From assembly GCF_000189635.1 (NCBI RefSeq), contig NW_002476426.1, forward strand, positions 310,001 through 374,000: a stretch of 64,000 nucleotides of DNA, given 5' to 3'. Below the pieces are notes generated by a model that did not search any database, was not told the DNA's origin, and saw nothing but the letters and a program-made list of their open reading frames with translations. Of the stretch, positions 17,161-28,741 are shown in pieces; positions within the stretch are counted from its first letter, which is position 1; the number at the start of each line of letters is the position of its first letter. This DNA is from Tetrahymena thermophila SB210. Its lineage: Eukaryota; Ciliophora; Oligohymenophorea; Hymenostomatida; Tetrahymenidae. Made by a program: the position numbers and the translations under genes.

Positions 17161-20100
17161 ATGTCATTTAATGTATCTTTAAAATATGAGGTCTTCTCAT
17201 TCCATGAAGAAATTATAAAATCAATTAACTTTTAAAATTAAGGAAATGTTTTAGTATTTTGTAGTGGCTAGGATAACGATTAGTTGAAGATAGTTAAAAC
17301 TACTATAAATTAAGACTACATGAATTAGAATGTTACAAATAAAGTTGATTTCTAGCCACTGAATATTAGGAGCGTTTAGAGTTCTAATCTTATTAAATGG
17401 AGTCCAAACGATCAGTTTTTGGCAGCTGCTTTTGAAAAGTTAGGAATTTGGGGATATGCAAATGGAGACATTTATAAATTAAAAGATTTTAAAGACCACG
17501 AGTTAGAAATCGCAGCAATCACATGGGCACCTGATTCATCTCGTATTGCTTCAGGTGGTTTAGATGGAAAAATTGTAGTTAGATCAGTTGATATTGCTAA
17601 GAATTATGAAAAAATAAAAGAATTGAGTCATGATAATAAGATTTTAGGTCTAGTTTGGGATACATATGATAAATATTTAGCAGCTCTATATTCAGATAAT
17701 AATGTCATCATTTGGAAGTGTAATTCATGGGAAAAGTCATTTATTGTTTCTTTGACTTGTCCTATTTCATCTGACATCTCTAAGATCACTTCAAAAAGAG
17801 ATGACAGAAAAATAGATTGGTCTCCTGATTACAGGTAATTTTAGTATATAAATAAACGTGTCTAGTATTTGTTATTTAAAGCTTATTATTTTAAGATCGA
17901 TCTTTGAATTTGCTAAAAATTCCATGAAAACTAATTTTTTTATTTCAAAAGCAGCAAACAAACTAATGAATTTATATATATATCTTTATATTTTTTAATA
18001 CTTTGATTTAGAGATTATAACATCAAGTAGAAACAATTAATGTTTAATTTATAAATAGGTATGTACTTGTTCCTAGTTTAGATGATAAAATTGTGCCCTT
18101 TGTGTGTGCTCTAGATAGATAAAAAGATTTTAAAGTTTGTAAAACATTTATGGGGCCTTTTTCATCTATAAACTGTGTAAAATTCAATCCTAATTTGTAT
18201 GAAAATAAAGAAAGCGTTATTAATGTATTTGCACTTGGAGATAATGACGGTAATATATCAATTTGGGGTATAGGAGATGGTTACCAAGCTAAAAAACCTT
18301 TCTTTTTGTTTAAATCTCACCCTAATGGAAATGAGTTAATTGAAGATATTTGTTGGAATGCTGAGGGAAATATGTTGATAGCAACTACATTAAAAAAGTA
18401 TGTGTTTTTAGCTTTATTTGGAGAAACTGTATTTGGGTCTAAACTAAGCCCTCAATAAAAGTAAGATTTTTTGGAAGGAAAATATGGAACATTGAGAACT
18501 GTAGCAGCCACAAATATGAAGTTTAAAGTATTTAAAGCAACATAGTAAGAAGAGGAAGAGGAATAAAAAAATAAAGAAAAGCAACTCTTTGAAGCTAAAG
18601 GTGATAATAAATAAATTGATTCTATCCTTGGAAGAGGAAATAACAATGGCAAAACAGCTACTTAATTTGGAAGTTCAAATAGCACAAATTAAAATGCTGA
18701 TTAAAATTAAGAAGTTTTAACAAGTATCTCATATACAGAGCAAAAGACTCTAAATGAAGGAGGGAAAAAAAGAATTATTCCTAGCAAGTAAATCATATCT
18801 AAAGTTGTTGTTGAAAAGAAAGTAATTTATTACTTTATTTAATATTTAACTAACTTAAATATAAAATTAGCCAGAAGAAGAACAAAAAAGTAACGAAAAT
18901 AATAAAATGATAGAGGAAAAGCCATTAGAGAATAATTAAAATATACCAAAAGCAGATAATTAAATTGATGTTAAAAGTTAAACATAATAAAGCAGTTCGA
19001 TATAAGAAAAAGAATCTAATATTGAAGAAGGTAAGGTAAAACCAATAGATACCAATGATAGCAAGAAAATGGAAATAGAAACTATTCCTGTTCCTTCCAA
19101 TTAAAATTAAATTAATAATAAAGATGAAAGTAAAAAAATGGAAGAAGAAAAGAAGCCTTCCTAGCCAACTAGTTAAAATAACACAAATTAAACTGCTGTT
19201 CAAAATTAGACAAACCTGAGTACAACCGTTAAGAGCATAGATCATGCTAAAAAAGACTTAAAAGATCCTAAAAAATCTTTATAAAAAACAAATGTTGTAC
19301 CATCTGTCACAGGTTCAAGCACATAAGGAGGATCAAATGCAAATTAATCCAAAGACCAATAAAGCAAAAATATTGAAAACGCTCAATTCATTGAAGAATA
19401 AGAAAAATTATAAGAAACTGTGAAACTTAAAGTTCCTTAACCCATTCCAAATATACATACAATGCGTATTTCATAAGCTGAAATTAAATTTTTGGAAATT
19501 GAAACACCTTAAAATTAACTGAATGCTCCATTAACCACATAAATTCGTTGCACAATCTTAAAAAATAATGCTAAAGAGATATTATGGAATGACTGTATAG
19601 AAGGAAAGCTACTTTTTGTAGAAATATATAATGATTAATTAATTTACTACACATCTTCACACTTGCTGTATTTCGTAAATTCATTAAATGGAAGAAGAAG
19701 TGAACTTCCTTTGTTAATTCCAAATATTTGCTGGTTAAAATTAAATAAGTCTAACTAAATGATGAGTCTTTCTGAAAATGGTGATGTTAAAGTCTATGAC
19801 AATAATATTAAAAAACTTATAATAAACGAGAATATTATGTTCCTATTAAAAGAAAATCTAAAAATGTTATCTTAGAATTAAGATTTACCAGACTCAGGTT
19901 CAAAAGATCCAATAGAAAATGTAACACTGGATAATAATGGAGTACCAATAATTTTCTTTAAGACTAGGAATGTTTATATTTTTAATGTTCCAATGAAAAC
20001 TTGGCAAAAAATAGACAACTTTAATATAGAAATAGGTATTAAAATCTTATTTTAAATATTTAAACTAATTTTTATTATTGTAAAAATAATAAGGGTGCTT

Positions 20101-20569
20101 TTATGATGCAAGTTAACTCTTATCAAAAGATAATAAAGGAGATAGTAGCGTTGCTGCTATCAAAGAGGCTGAAGACTTGGGCTAATTCTTTGAAAAGTTA
20201 ATAGAAGTGAGCCCTGGAGAGCTTGAACTAGAAAACAGAAAAGATGTTAGCATAGTTTCTAAATATGAAGAAAGATTAATTTATCTAATGAAATATGATG
20301 AAAAAAAGAGCTCAGATGTATTCATTGAAACTACTTCAAAGTATATTAAAAAATTATGCGATTTAAGGGAATTTAATAAAATAAGATAATTCATAGCTGA
20401 CTTCTTCTGCAACACAAATACTTAAGAGTATTAGTTTATGAAGAAAAATAACATTGACTCAACAAAGCTATTTAAAAATATAAAAAGAATACTTGACTAT
20501 TTCCCTTATACAAGTGATTTATCTTCTGAAATAGAAGAAATCATTTAATTTAAAGGAAAATCTAATTGA
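17161..20569 (+). CDS. HIRA-type histone chaperone
   Basis: Exons 17161-17834, 18059-18821, 18871-20035 and 20094-20569 encode 1025 residues. The first ~390 residues are a WD40 propeller with HIRA-like blade motifs (IAAITWAPDSSRIASGG, ILGLVWDTYDKYLAALYSDN, INCVKFNPNL, IEDICWNAEGNMLIATT). Near residue 459 a short basic GGKKRIIPSK sits where HIRA has its B domain, which binds Asf1. A Gln/Asn/Lys-rich linker follows. Residues ~640-870 resemble the C-terminal HIRA domain (CTILKNNAKEILWNDCIEGK, ...LPLLIPNICWLKLNK). HIRA scaffolds the complex that deposits histone H3.3-H4 independently of DNA replication, in the nucleus. TGA 20567-20569 ends the frame. The order propeller, B box, HIRA domain makes the assignment firm; a TUP1-type repressor lacks the last two parts. 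Confidence 0.88.
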
Positions 20570-21266
20570 AAAATTCTCTTTAACTAAATAATATCTTTAT
20601 CTTTTAATTTCATTATAAGTTCTCTGTTATCATTTTTGTAATTCAATTTTAAATTAAAAAAAGTAAAAAGAAATTATTTTTTAAAAATAAACTTAAAAAA
20701 ATTAAATTATCAAAACTTTTATTTTCAGATATTTTGTAAAGCATTTGCATTTACCAAGTATCCATAAATATATTTTATAGTATATACCTGGGTTCAAATA
20801 TTTTTATAAATTAGCACAGTTTAAAGGATAATTTTGTATAATAAGTATCCAAATAAGCTGATCTTATAAAAATAACTAAAAACTTTTGATCAATATTTAA
20901 AAAGTGCTGAAAAAATAATAAAAAAATAAAATAAAATTATTTAAAAACTAAATAAATAAGATATATTTAATAAATATCTAATTACTTTAAGTATTAGCTG
21001 AATATTTAAATTAGAGTAAGACGCCATTATAATATAAATAAGGTTACATCAATAAAGATTTTTAATATTGCTTAAAAAAATATTTCATTAAAATTGATTG
21101 AAAGAATTTAAGGTAGAGAAATTGTTAAAGAAATAAACCCGATATATTTATTTTGCATAATATTAATTATTTTCTTTTAAATATTTCTGAAAATTTTTTA
21201 TTCTTGAATTATTTATTTAATAAAATACAAAATTTGAATTAATTTTTAAATATTAAACTTAACAAG
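20570..21266. other. Convergent intergenic spacer
   Basis: 0.7 kb of AT-rich sequence between two genes that converge. It should carry both 3' ends. Nothing else is recognisable. Confidence 0.55.
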
Positions 21267-22491
21267 TCAATAATTTCTTTATGCAGAATTATATTAATAA
21301 GCTGCATAGTTTTATGCTTAAGGATCTACATTTTCATCAGGTATCCTTCTAGATACTTCTCTTTGATCATAGTTGTTATAATTGGAATTATAATTCATAT
21401 TTGGATTAGTTTAATAAACATTTTATTCATATTGTTAGTAGTTACTTACTAAATCTCCACTCTAATAGTTAGAATTGTAATTATTAGCTCTTCCAAATGG
21501 CTTCTTTTCATCTATATCATCTATTTCATCATCATAATATCCCATAGGTTCTAATTCTATATTCTTTATTAAATATTCAATTTTAACAAATATTACACCA
21601 TACTAATTAAACTTACTTTTTGCTTTTGCTTTTTATATTTACGATTTAAGAGTTAAGCTTTAACAATATCACTGATAGAACTGAAGCTGTTGTTAAAAAT
21701 AAATTAAAATGAATTTAATTAATTAATTAAAGTATGAAGCAATAACTAAAATTATTTCAAAATATTATACCAGACTATCAATTCTAAAACTAGAAACAAT
21801 ACTTCAATAACTACACATATAACTTCTAGAGGAAAGAAAAACTTGAAAATAATCTATGCTATTACAACAAAACCAATTGTCAGTATTATATTTGCTATCG
21901 ATAACAAAATGAATGAAACAAATTCAGGAAATGTTTCATTAATATTTCCCGAGTATCCATTATTTAAGCGAAAAAATTCAAATAGTGCCCATATTGTTAA
22001 GATAACTAATTATATAATACATCCTAGTATATTATCACAAACCTTGAACTATATTTTATAAAAAAAAAAAATCAAAAACGAATTAGGATTATCTTATCTA
22101 ATGAAAATGCATTTAATAAAGATTTACCTTATAAAAGATGCTAAAATACAGAAAGTATCCATGAATAAATGTATAAAAGGAGTTAAAATACATTAGTTAT
22201 TACAAAAATAAACTAGAAACTATAGCTTATTCTTTTAATTTTAAAAGAGTTGAATTTAATTTAACCAGCTTGAGTAGAATCATAAACAAAAATGTTACCT
22301 CTGAATTATGTAGGATTTGGTTTAGCGTACTTGCATGATGTATATATTGAGTGATATTTTATATTTACAGAAGAATTTTAATTCTCCTTTTTTTAATCCT
22401 TTTTTAAAAGTTATGAAACGTTCTCATCTGTTTTATTTAACACTTCATCATTATTTTCATTTTAAGTGTTAATCGAACGATCTTATATCAT
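21267..22491 (-). CDS. Multi-pass membrane protein, unknown function
   Basis: Minus-strand gene, ATG at 22491 (in-frame TGA just upstream), TGA at 21267-21269. My model has exons 22491-22150, 22048-21771, 21686-21617 and 21563-21267, 328 residues; the first donor is uncertain because an earlier in-phase donor also fits. The first ~75 residues are hydrophilic and Asn/Lys-rich. Then come hydrophobic stretches: one around SYSFQFIFVITNVFQLLLYI, one around ILGCIIQLVILTIWALFEFF, and two long ones from FVSFILLSIANIILTIGFVV to VIEVLFLVLELIV. The tail is acidic, then rich in Asn, Tyr and Gln. I see no signal peptide and recognise no family. It is a plausible small integral membrane protein with a cytosolic tail. 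Confidence 0.7.
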
Positions 22492-23370
22492 ATTTCTGCA
22501 GAATAATCTATTTCACTAATAACTTTAGGTGAACTTAATCTTATAAACTGTCAATATTTACAAAAAAAATGTATTATTTTCTTTGAATTCCTTTATTAAA
22601 AAACTATTTATAACAAATAAATTTTGTAAAATTTATTGATATCTTTGAAATTTATTTATTATTCACATAAATAAATTTAAATTTTTAATAGATTTTCAAA
22701 ATTGCTTTATTCATTGAATTGATTGATTTATTGATTAAAAGCAAAATATTTAAATCAGTATTTATTCACTGATAGATTTCTTTCTACCAAAAATTAGCAT
22801 TAATAAATTATTTTTTTATTTAAAAATTAAAAAAATATTTTTATTTTCAATTAACAAAAATTTCAAAGCTTACTTTTTTAATTTATTAATTTTTGTATCT
22901 GTATGCAAAAATATTGATTTATTTTAAATGGATTTTTATTATAAATTTTATGATATTTATCGAATATACACAAAACATTTTAAATCATAGAATGATTTTT
23001 TAATAAAACTAAATATCATTTCTTTTTATGATTTACAAATATAAAATTTTTCGAGTTTAGTAACAATCAATAATTTAAGACAGAACTCATGCAATTTTAA
23101 ACCAATCCTATTTGACTAATTACGATAAAATCGTGCTGAAGATATTTTAAACTTGGATTCTTATATTTTTCTTTTGCTGATAAAAAAAATATTGCAAATT
23201 ATATGATTAATTAACTTTGATTGTTAAGCTTGATGCAATCAATTATCATCGTTCAATAAATCGGATACTATTTTGAATATATGATTTTTTATAAATAAAT
23301 CTTTAGCTTTTAATCAAATAAATAAAATTTTTTATCAATTAATTATCATTAGGAATTATAATTAGTAAAA
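22492..23370. other. Divergent intergenic spacer
   Basis: 0.9 kb of AT-rich sequence between divergent genes; presumably contains two promoters. No other feature seen. Confidence 0.55.
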
Positions 23371-25155
23371 ATGACTTCTAACTTATTTAGCATGCCTTAA
23401 ATTGGCGGTTAAAATTTAGCTAATCAAAATTTGCCATATCAGCTTGGTTTTTATGATTTAAAACTATAAAGTGTTATGGTATACAATCCAAGTTTAGTTC
23501 CAAGTGTAAAAAAGCCCTCTGAAGAAGAAATTCAAGATGCAAAACTTATATACTATTATCCTTCATAGACTCCTATTTAAGAAAAAAGAAACCATGTTGG
23601 GTTAGCAGAAGGTAATTTTTAGTTTTGGAACAGCTTTTTTAATGGGATAGATGATGATAACAATGAAGACGGATTAGACCTTTTATAAAATAACAACTCA
23701 AACTAATCTTAATCTAATTAACCAATTGACTTACTCTCTGAAGATAAGCCTTTAGGTGAAGAATAAAAAAATTAAAGCGAATAAAATTAGAATAAACAAG
23801 GATAGGATCAAATGCCATAAGAAAGCTAAAAGAAACCTTTTGTAAAAGGAAAAAATGTTTAAATAACGATTTTCGATAAATATATTCATGCCTAAGAAGA
23901 AGTTGAAGAAAATATATGGCTGTATATTGTGTTTGCAAAATTTGAAGGATGTGATATACTGTTAGAACAGCATGGTGAAGAACAAAGTTATAATATTGAA
24001 TAAACTGGTTAGTTTATAGATCATAGAATCACAGAGAGCCACATCAAAAACATTTTGAGACACTTTTATGAAACTTTCTGGATGTTTTTTAGTGAAATGA
24101 ATTTTCATATAAATTAAGATAAAAGAGCTTTTATTAATTTAATGGATCAATACATATTAAGGTATTTGGATTTAAATGGTGATGAGTTAAATAAATCTTT
24201 GAATGTTTTGCGTTATTAATTTTAAGGCTTCTAGTATGCTCCTATTGAGAAGAATATTTTTTTGACTCTTTAGAGTCTTATTAACATTTTAAGCACTATT
24301 GATAACAGGGTTAAGCATTATTCTATTTATTTTAGTGGTTACTTCATTTATAGCACATTGAATCATGACAAAGCATTCTCTCTTTATGAGTATTTATATT
24401 CATTAGATAAGCCATTTATTTATAGTGATAGAAAGGTGTAGTGCAAATTTGCTTTTCTTTAAGAAATTGCTCATAATGAAGAATTATTTTATGGTAATAT
24501 ATTTAACTCCAATCGCTTAGGAGTTTAAAAGCAATAAAATATTCATTAGCAAGGTGTAGCATAAAACATAAGTGGGTAATATATATCATAAGGAGATAGC
24601 ATGTCAGGAAAATCTAATGAAATAGTAAATCTGTAAAATATATTTTTAAGAGGAAACAAAGGTGAAACTGAAAAATATTAGATGAATCTTTACTATGAAA
24701 GATAGCTGATGATTCTTATGTTTTATGATAGTAATTAAGAAGTCCAGAAGGACAAGCTAATCGAAATGAATACAGCAATATCTCGTAATTGTGAAAAAAT
24801 AGCTGGTCGCATAGAAAAAGCTATTTCAGAGTAGATAAAAAAAGAAGAAAGTTATAAATATCTTTACTTCAATCATATGAACATAGCTACCAAAATATCA
24901 AATCCTCACAATCTAAATCAATTCCTTTAGTAGGAGATTGATACTATAACAAATGTGTACAACTAACTACAAAATGATAATTTAAATCACTCCTCTAGCT
25001 AATAGCTTTGTAAATCATCAAATGTTTGGATTTATGGCTACAAAAACGTTTCTCGTGTAGTCATTATGATATTCCCTGGAACTTTGTCCCTGCCAAAAGT
25101 GTATGAAGAATCAGAAAAATTATTTAAAAATTATTTCCCATTGTTATATATGTGA
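23371..25155 (+). CDS. CCZ1-like vacuolar fusion protein
   Basis: A single uninterrupted frame of 594 residues from ATG 23371 to TGA 25153. The N-terminal half carries the longin-like signature of CCZ1: LIYYYPSQTPIQEKRNHVGL near residue 59, followed by a strand reading IWLYIVFAKFEG and a helix KNILRHFYETFWMFF. The middle has an Asn/Gln-rich insertion, and the end reads VSRVVIMIFPGTLSLPKVYE, as in the C-terminal longin fold. CCZ1 pairs with MON1 to form the exchange factor that loads Rab7 with GTP on late endosomes, vacuoles and autophagosomes. No MON1 gene is in the window. Lack of introns is unusual beside its heavily split neighbours. The assignment rests on the N-terminal motif and overall length. 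Confidence 0.75.
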
Positions 25156-25914
25156 TAAATTTCATATAAAATGTATCATCAATGCTAAAATTAATGTTTT
25201 AAAAATAAACTAATTTTAAATTTTCTATTTTCTAAAATTGCTTCAAATATTTAATATTCTTTTATTCTATTAAAAATCTTATTTCCTAGCTAAATTTTAT
25301 AAATATATTTAATTTTTAAATTTATAAATTGATTATTTATTAGAGTTTAAACCCATAACAAGTTAGCTCTATTGTTTTAAAACATTTTAAGTCTTGAAGA
25401 TTTTTATATAGCTAGAAAAAGAAAGATGTGGAAAGATAGAAGAATAGTGTTATTATTATTTGCAAGAAAGAAATTAATAATTGTTTCTTTTTTTACTATA
25501 TTTGCTTTAGTATGAATATAAAAGCATTAATAAAAAGTTAATTAATTTGCTTAAAGCTCCTTAGAAAGTTAAATTTATTTTCAATACAAAATTCGTATCT
25601 TATCGTTTTCAAATCATTGCTTTTTAATTTATTTCTTGATAAATAATAATTAAAAATAAAAAACTAACTAAAAATAAAATGTGAAAAACCAATAAATCCG
25701 ACTAAAAAGCAAAGAACTTCTAAGCTTTTAGTAAAAGATGATCAGACAAACAAACATAATTAAATGAGCCATTCACTCCTCCTTTCTTTCTTAAAAGATT
25801 TGAAATGATTTGAATTTACTCATAAATAAATTTCATGAAAAGGTAGATATTTAATTACTATACATTTAAAACTCGTAGAAATAAAACAAAAAACTAAGAA
25901 ATATAATGATAAAT
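25156..25914. other. Spacer upstream of snoRNA genes
   Basis: 0.76 kb between CCZ1 and the first snoRNA. It contains AAACCCATAAC near 25350, which resembles (from memory) the upstream element of Tetrahymena snRNA/snoRNA genes. About 100 bases further on is an imperfect hairpin followed by a run of seven T near 25490. A further small RNA gene is possible but not shown. Confidence 0.35.
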
Positions 25915-26004
25915 ATCTGCTAATGATGAGATTAGAAACGCTGATTATAACTCTCTTGAAAGAAATTTGAAAACAACCTTCTTTCCCCTACTGACTTAGC
26001 AGAA
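25915..26004 (+). ncRNA. C/D-box snoRNA, predicted guide for 25S/28S rRNA 2'-O-methylation
   Basis: All C/D parts are present in order: terminal stem CTGCTA (25917-25922), C box ATGATGA (25923-25929), an internal CTGA (D', 25941-25944), D box CTGA (25991-25994) and the closing strand TAGCAG (25997-26002), which pairs perfectly with the first. Upstream of the D box, CTTCTTTCCCC is complementary to GGGGAAAGAAG, a universally conserved stretch of eukaryotic LSU rRNA. The fifth base before the D box pairs with the third G. By my recollection of yeast numbering this is Gm2395, the site attributed to snR190. The RNA would act in the nucleolus with fibrillarin, Nop56/58 and Snu13. It lies in an intergenic spacer, not in an intron of a gene I can see. 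Confidence 0.8.
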
Positions 26005-26292
26005 TTACTTCATTATCTTAGTTTTTGTAGTTTTTAGCTTCTTAGTTATTAACTACTACTTTATATATGTAAATCTCTTAGGAGAAGAAAAAGAAATTTG
26101 CTTATTAATTTTATTAAATTTGCTTTTTTAAAAAGAATTAGATAAACAAAGAGCTAACATATTCTTCCTTACGATCTCATGCTTAGAACATTTACAAGTT
26201 CCTAAGAAAATAAGGTACTTAATTAATTTTTGATATATAGAGGAAGATCTTTTGTGTTGTTTTTCATTAAACTATGAGAAACCAAAATAAAT
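26005..26292. other. Spacer between the two snoRNA genes
   Basis: About 290 bases of AT-rich sequence. No ORF or box motifs are seen; whether the two snoRNAs share a transcript cannot be told from sequence. Confidence 0.5.
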
Positions 26293-26380
26293 AAATGCAG
26301 TATGCTGATGATATTTCTTAGGACGCCTTCTGAAACGACTTTTCGTTTGTGAGAATAACCAAGAAACTGACGACTCATTT
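26293..26380 (+). ncRNA. Second C/D-box snoRNA, predicted guide for 25S/28S rRNA
   Basis: C box CTGATGA (26305-26311), D' box CTGA (26330-26333), D box CTGA (26367-26370). The flanks can form a bulged stem (AAATG, AGT on the left; ACT, CATTT on the right). The element before D', CTTAGGACGCCT, can pair over 13 bases (two G-U pairs) with the conserved LSU segment AGGUGUCCUAAGG. The fifth base before D' then points to the U of AGGUG, which by my recollection corresponds to yeast U2724, guided by snR67. The stretch before the D box (CCAAGAAA) matches UUUCUUGG only weakly; SSU rRNA has a similar UUUCUUGA, so a second target is possible but unproven. It sits 0.3 kb downstream of the first snoRNA. 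Confidence 0.68.
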
Positions 26381-26382
26381 AT

Positions 26383-26417
26383 ACATATCAAACTAATTTT
26401 TAGTTATTTTGATATGT
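26383..26417. repeat. Hairpin just downstream of the second snoRNA
   Basis: ACATATCAAA (26383-26392) and TTTGATATGT (26408-26417) are perfect inverted copies around a 15-base loop. Its position directly behind the snoRNA suggests 3'-end formation, but that is inference. Confidence 0.6.
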
Positions 26418-26924
26418 TAATCTTCCTCTCTTTATTCAAATTTATTCAATAGCTAAAGCTAAATTTATTTAATAATATTAAAATAGAATTGAAACATGTA
26501 GCAGATCGAAGACAATTAGCTTATGATGAATACGGAACATTCATTACTAATAACAATTCTCAAAAATCAATAACTAATATTCCATATACACAATAATAAA
26601 ATAAGTTATTAAATAATTTTAATATAAAAACTTTAATGTATTAAATTAATATTTATTCTACATATGAATTGTATCAAACTTTTAAGTAGAAATAATTTTC
26701 AATAAATAAATAAATTAATTAATATCTCAATCAATACTTCTATTTTCATTAAAACAAAAGATTTTTAAAAATACTTACTTAGATTGTATTTCTGTAAATT
26801 TATTTTTATAGTTTTCAAATTATTGATCTAAACATTTCTTAAATATTTAAATACAATACATTAGATATATAACTAGTTTTAATAATTTACTTTGTTTTAA
26901 AATACATAAAAATCCTTTTAAAAA
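26418..26924. other. Spacer before the OXA1-type gene
   Basis: About 0.5 kb of AT-rich sequence with (TAAA)n-like runs; no further feature recognised. Confidence 0.5.
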
Positions 26925-28078
26925 ATGATTTTGAGCAGAAGTTTCTAAAAGTTAGCTTCAAAAAAATTGCATTAAAAAAATATATATCACTACAACAGTC
27001 TGCTTGGTAGGCCAATCGATTCTTTAGCAGTCAACTCGCTTATAAATTTTGATATTGTAATCTACATTAATGAATGAAAAACATAATTTAAGTTTATTAC
27101 TGATAATTAATAAATTATTAAGGAATGTATAAAATTATTTCATTTTGATTTAATGATGCCATGGAGCTCCTCTATCTTTTTAGCATCGATAGGATTAAGA
27201 TTAGGGTTTGAATTAACAAAATACGTTGTAAATGTAAACAAAATATATTAAAATAATCTAAAAATTTGTGTTTCTTTTCTTTGTTCAAATTTTTATTTAC
27301 AAATTATAAATAGAAATTTCCTGTAAAGTAAAGAGAAGAACGATTGATTGAAAAAGGCATAAATGAAGTCTTTCTTAAAGATCTCTAAAAAGATGTTTAA
27401 TTCTATGTAAATTCAACTAAAATGTTAAGAACATAGCTAATCAATTTAAAATTAGTAATTAGAATAAAAGGAATCAGATAAATTGAAGAAATTTTATAGT
27501 CTAAATTCTCTTGTGAGCTAAGGAATTAACGTAGTTTATTTATATTATTAAACAATTTACGTAAACAGACTTTTACTTTTTAAATTAGAGTTATTTTATT
27601 CTTTCGTTTTACAGAGCACTTAATCACATAACTTAACATTCACATTAATTTGAGGGATTTGCATAGGGTAATTTATTTTATTTTTTAAATTATTAAAATT
27701 AAATTTTATTCAACCACATTCAACAGCAATTTTTTAAATTTAGAAAAGTTATTTTGGATGGAAAATATCGCCACCTATGATCCTATGTTTCTATTTCCAA
27801 TTAGTATAATGATTGTAAATTATTCACTCCTTAAAAACAGCTCTCATCCTATGCTTATCCACCTTCGTAACGATCCAAATAAGCTAAAGATGTTGAACTT
27901 AGCATTTTTTTCTGGCCTTTTTTCCATTTTCTTTCCTGCAAATTACTTAGTTGGTTATGCTGGATTGGCTTGTACTCATTTATTTATTGAAGCGTTAAAG
28001 AAAAGATAATTTAAAAAAAATGAACAAGAAGTCTTAAATAAGTTCTGCTTTCCAAAAGATTTCATAAAAAAATATTGA
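26925..28078 (+). CDS. OXA1/COX18-type mitochondrial inner-membrane insertase
   Basis: Exons 26925-27056, 27123-27227, 27314-27530, 27569-27667 and 27744-28078 give 295 residues in phase, ending at TGA 28076. The N-terminus (MILSRSFQKLASKKLHQKN) is basic with Ser and no acid, a good mitochondrial presequence. The YidC/Oxa1/Alb3 pattern follows: first membrane span with MMPWSSSIFLASIGLRLGFE, a charged matrix hairpin (KQREERLIEKGINEVFLKDL), span YFILSFYRALNHIT, then KLFWMENIATYDPMFLFPIS, equivalent to the family's LWF-DL---DP--ILP signature, and two final spans. Family members insert mitochondrially made and re-exported proteins into the inner membrane; COX18 serves Cox2. The short C-tail without a coiled coil favours COX18 over OXA1, but I cannot settle this. 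Confidence 0.82.
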
Positions 28079-28741
28079 TACAAAAAACTAAATAAATTAT
28101 TTTCTATAATTAATAAATGCATTTAGTGTTAGAGTTAATTTAAAATATTTTAAGAAACTATATCAATTAATTTAAATTGTGTGTGCATAATAATAATAAA
28201 TAGTCTAATTTATTTAAAAATTCAAAGAAATGTGTACCGAATAAAGGTAAATTAGGAAAAAGTTACAATAGGTAAAGGATATAATATATATATTTTATTT
28301 AATTGATAATATTTGAATGAAACATTTTATATTTTATTTAAGATAACAGTAAATTTTTACCATTATTTCGGTTTGAATTTTATTCATTTTTATCTAATAA
28401 ATTTATAAAGCAAGTAGGATTGATGGATGAATAAATTGATAGATAAATCAAGAGTTTTATTCTTGAAATCAATCAATCAATTTATTATTATTAAATGAGA
28501 ATATGGTTGATAATTTTTTCGTTTTTTATCAAGTTTATTCTTATTAAACTTCTTTTACTATTATACAATTTTTATTTCTCAAGTGGAGAATAATAAGAAG
28601 CACTATTTAAAAATAGATTTTTTAAGCATTCTAGTGTAGACTATTTTATATAAGGAGTTTTTATAAATTGATTAAGTTGAGACATAGGTTGAATAATAAA
28701 TATCTAAGTTGTATATATATGATGCACTTTATTTGTTTGTT
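28079..28741. other. Convergent spacer with a long imperfect hairpin
   Basis: 0.66 kb between two converging genes. From about 28429 to 28485 the sequence folds back on itself: AATAAATTGAT...AAATCAAGA pairs with TCTTGA...ATCAATTTATT around a GTTTTAT loop. No coding or RNA gene is recognised. Confidence 0.55.

Noticed and set aside
18925-19245. 106-residue hydrophobic minus-strand frame
   Set aside because: Antisense of the Gln/Asn-rich linker of HIRA; no start context or splice support.
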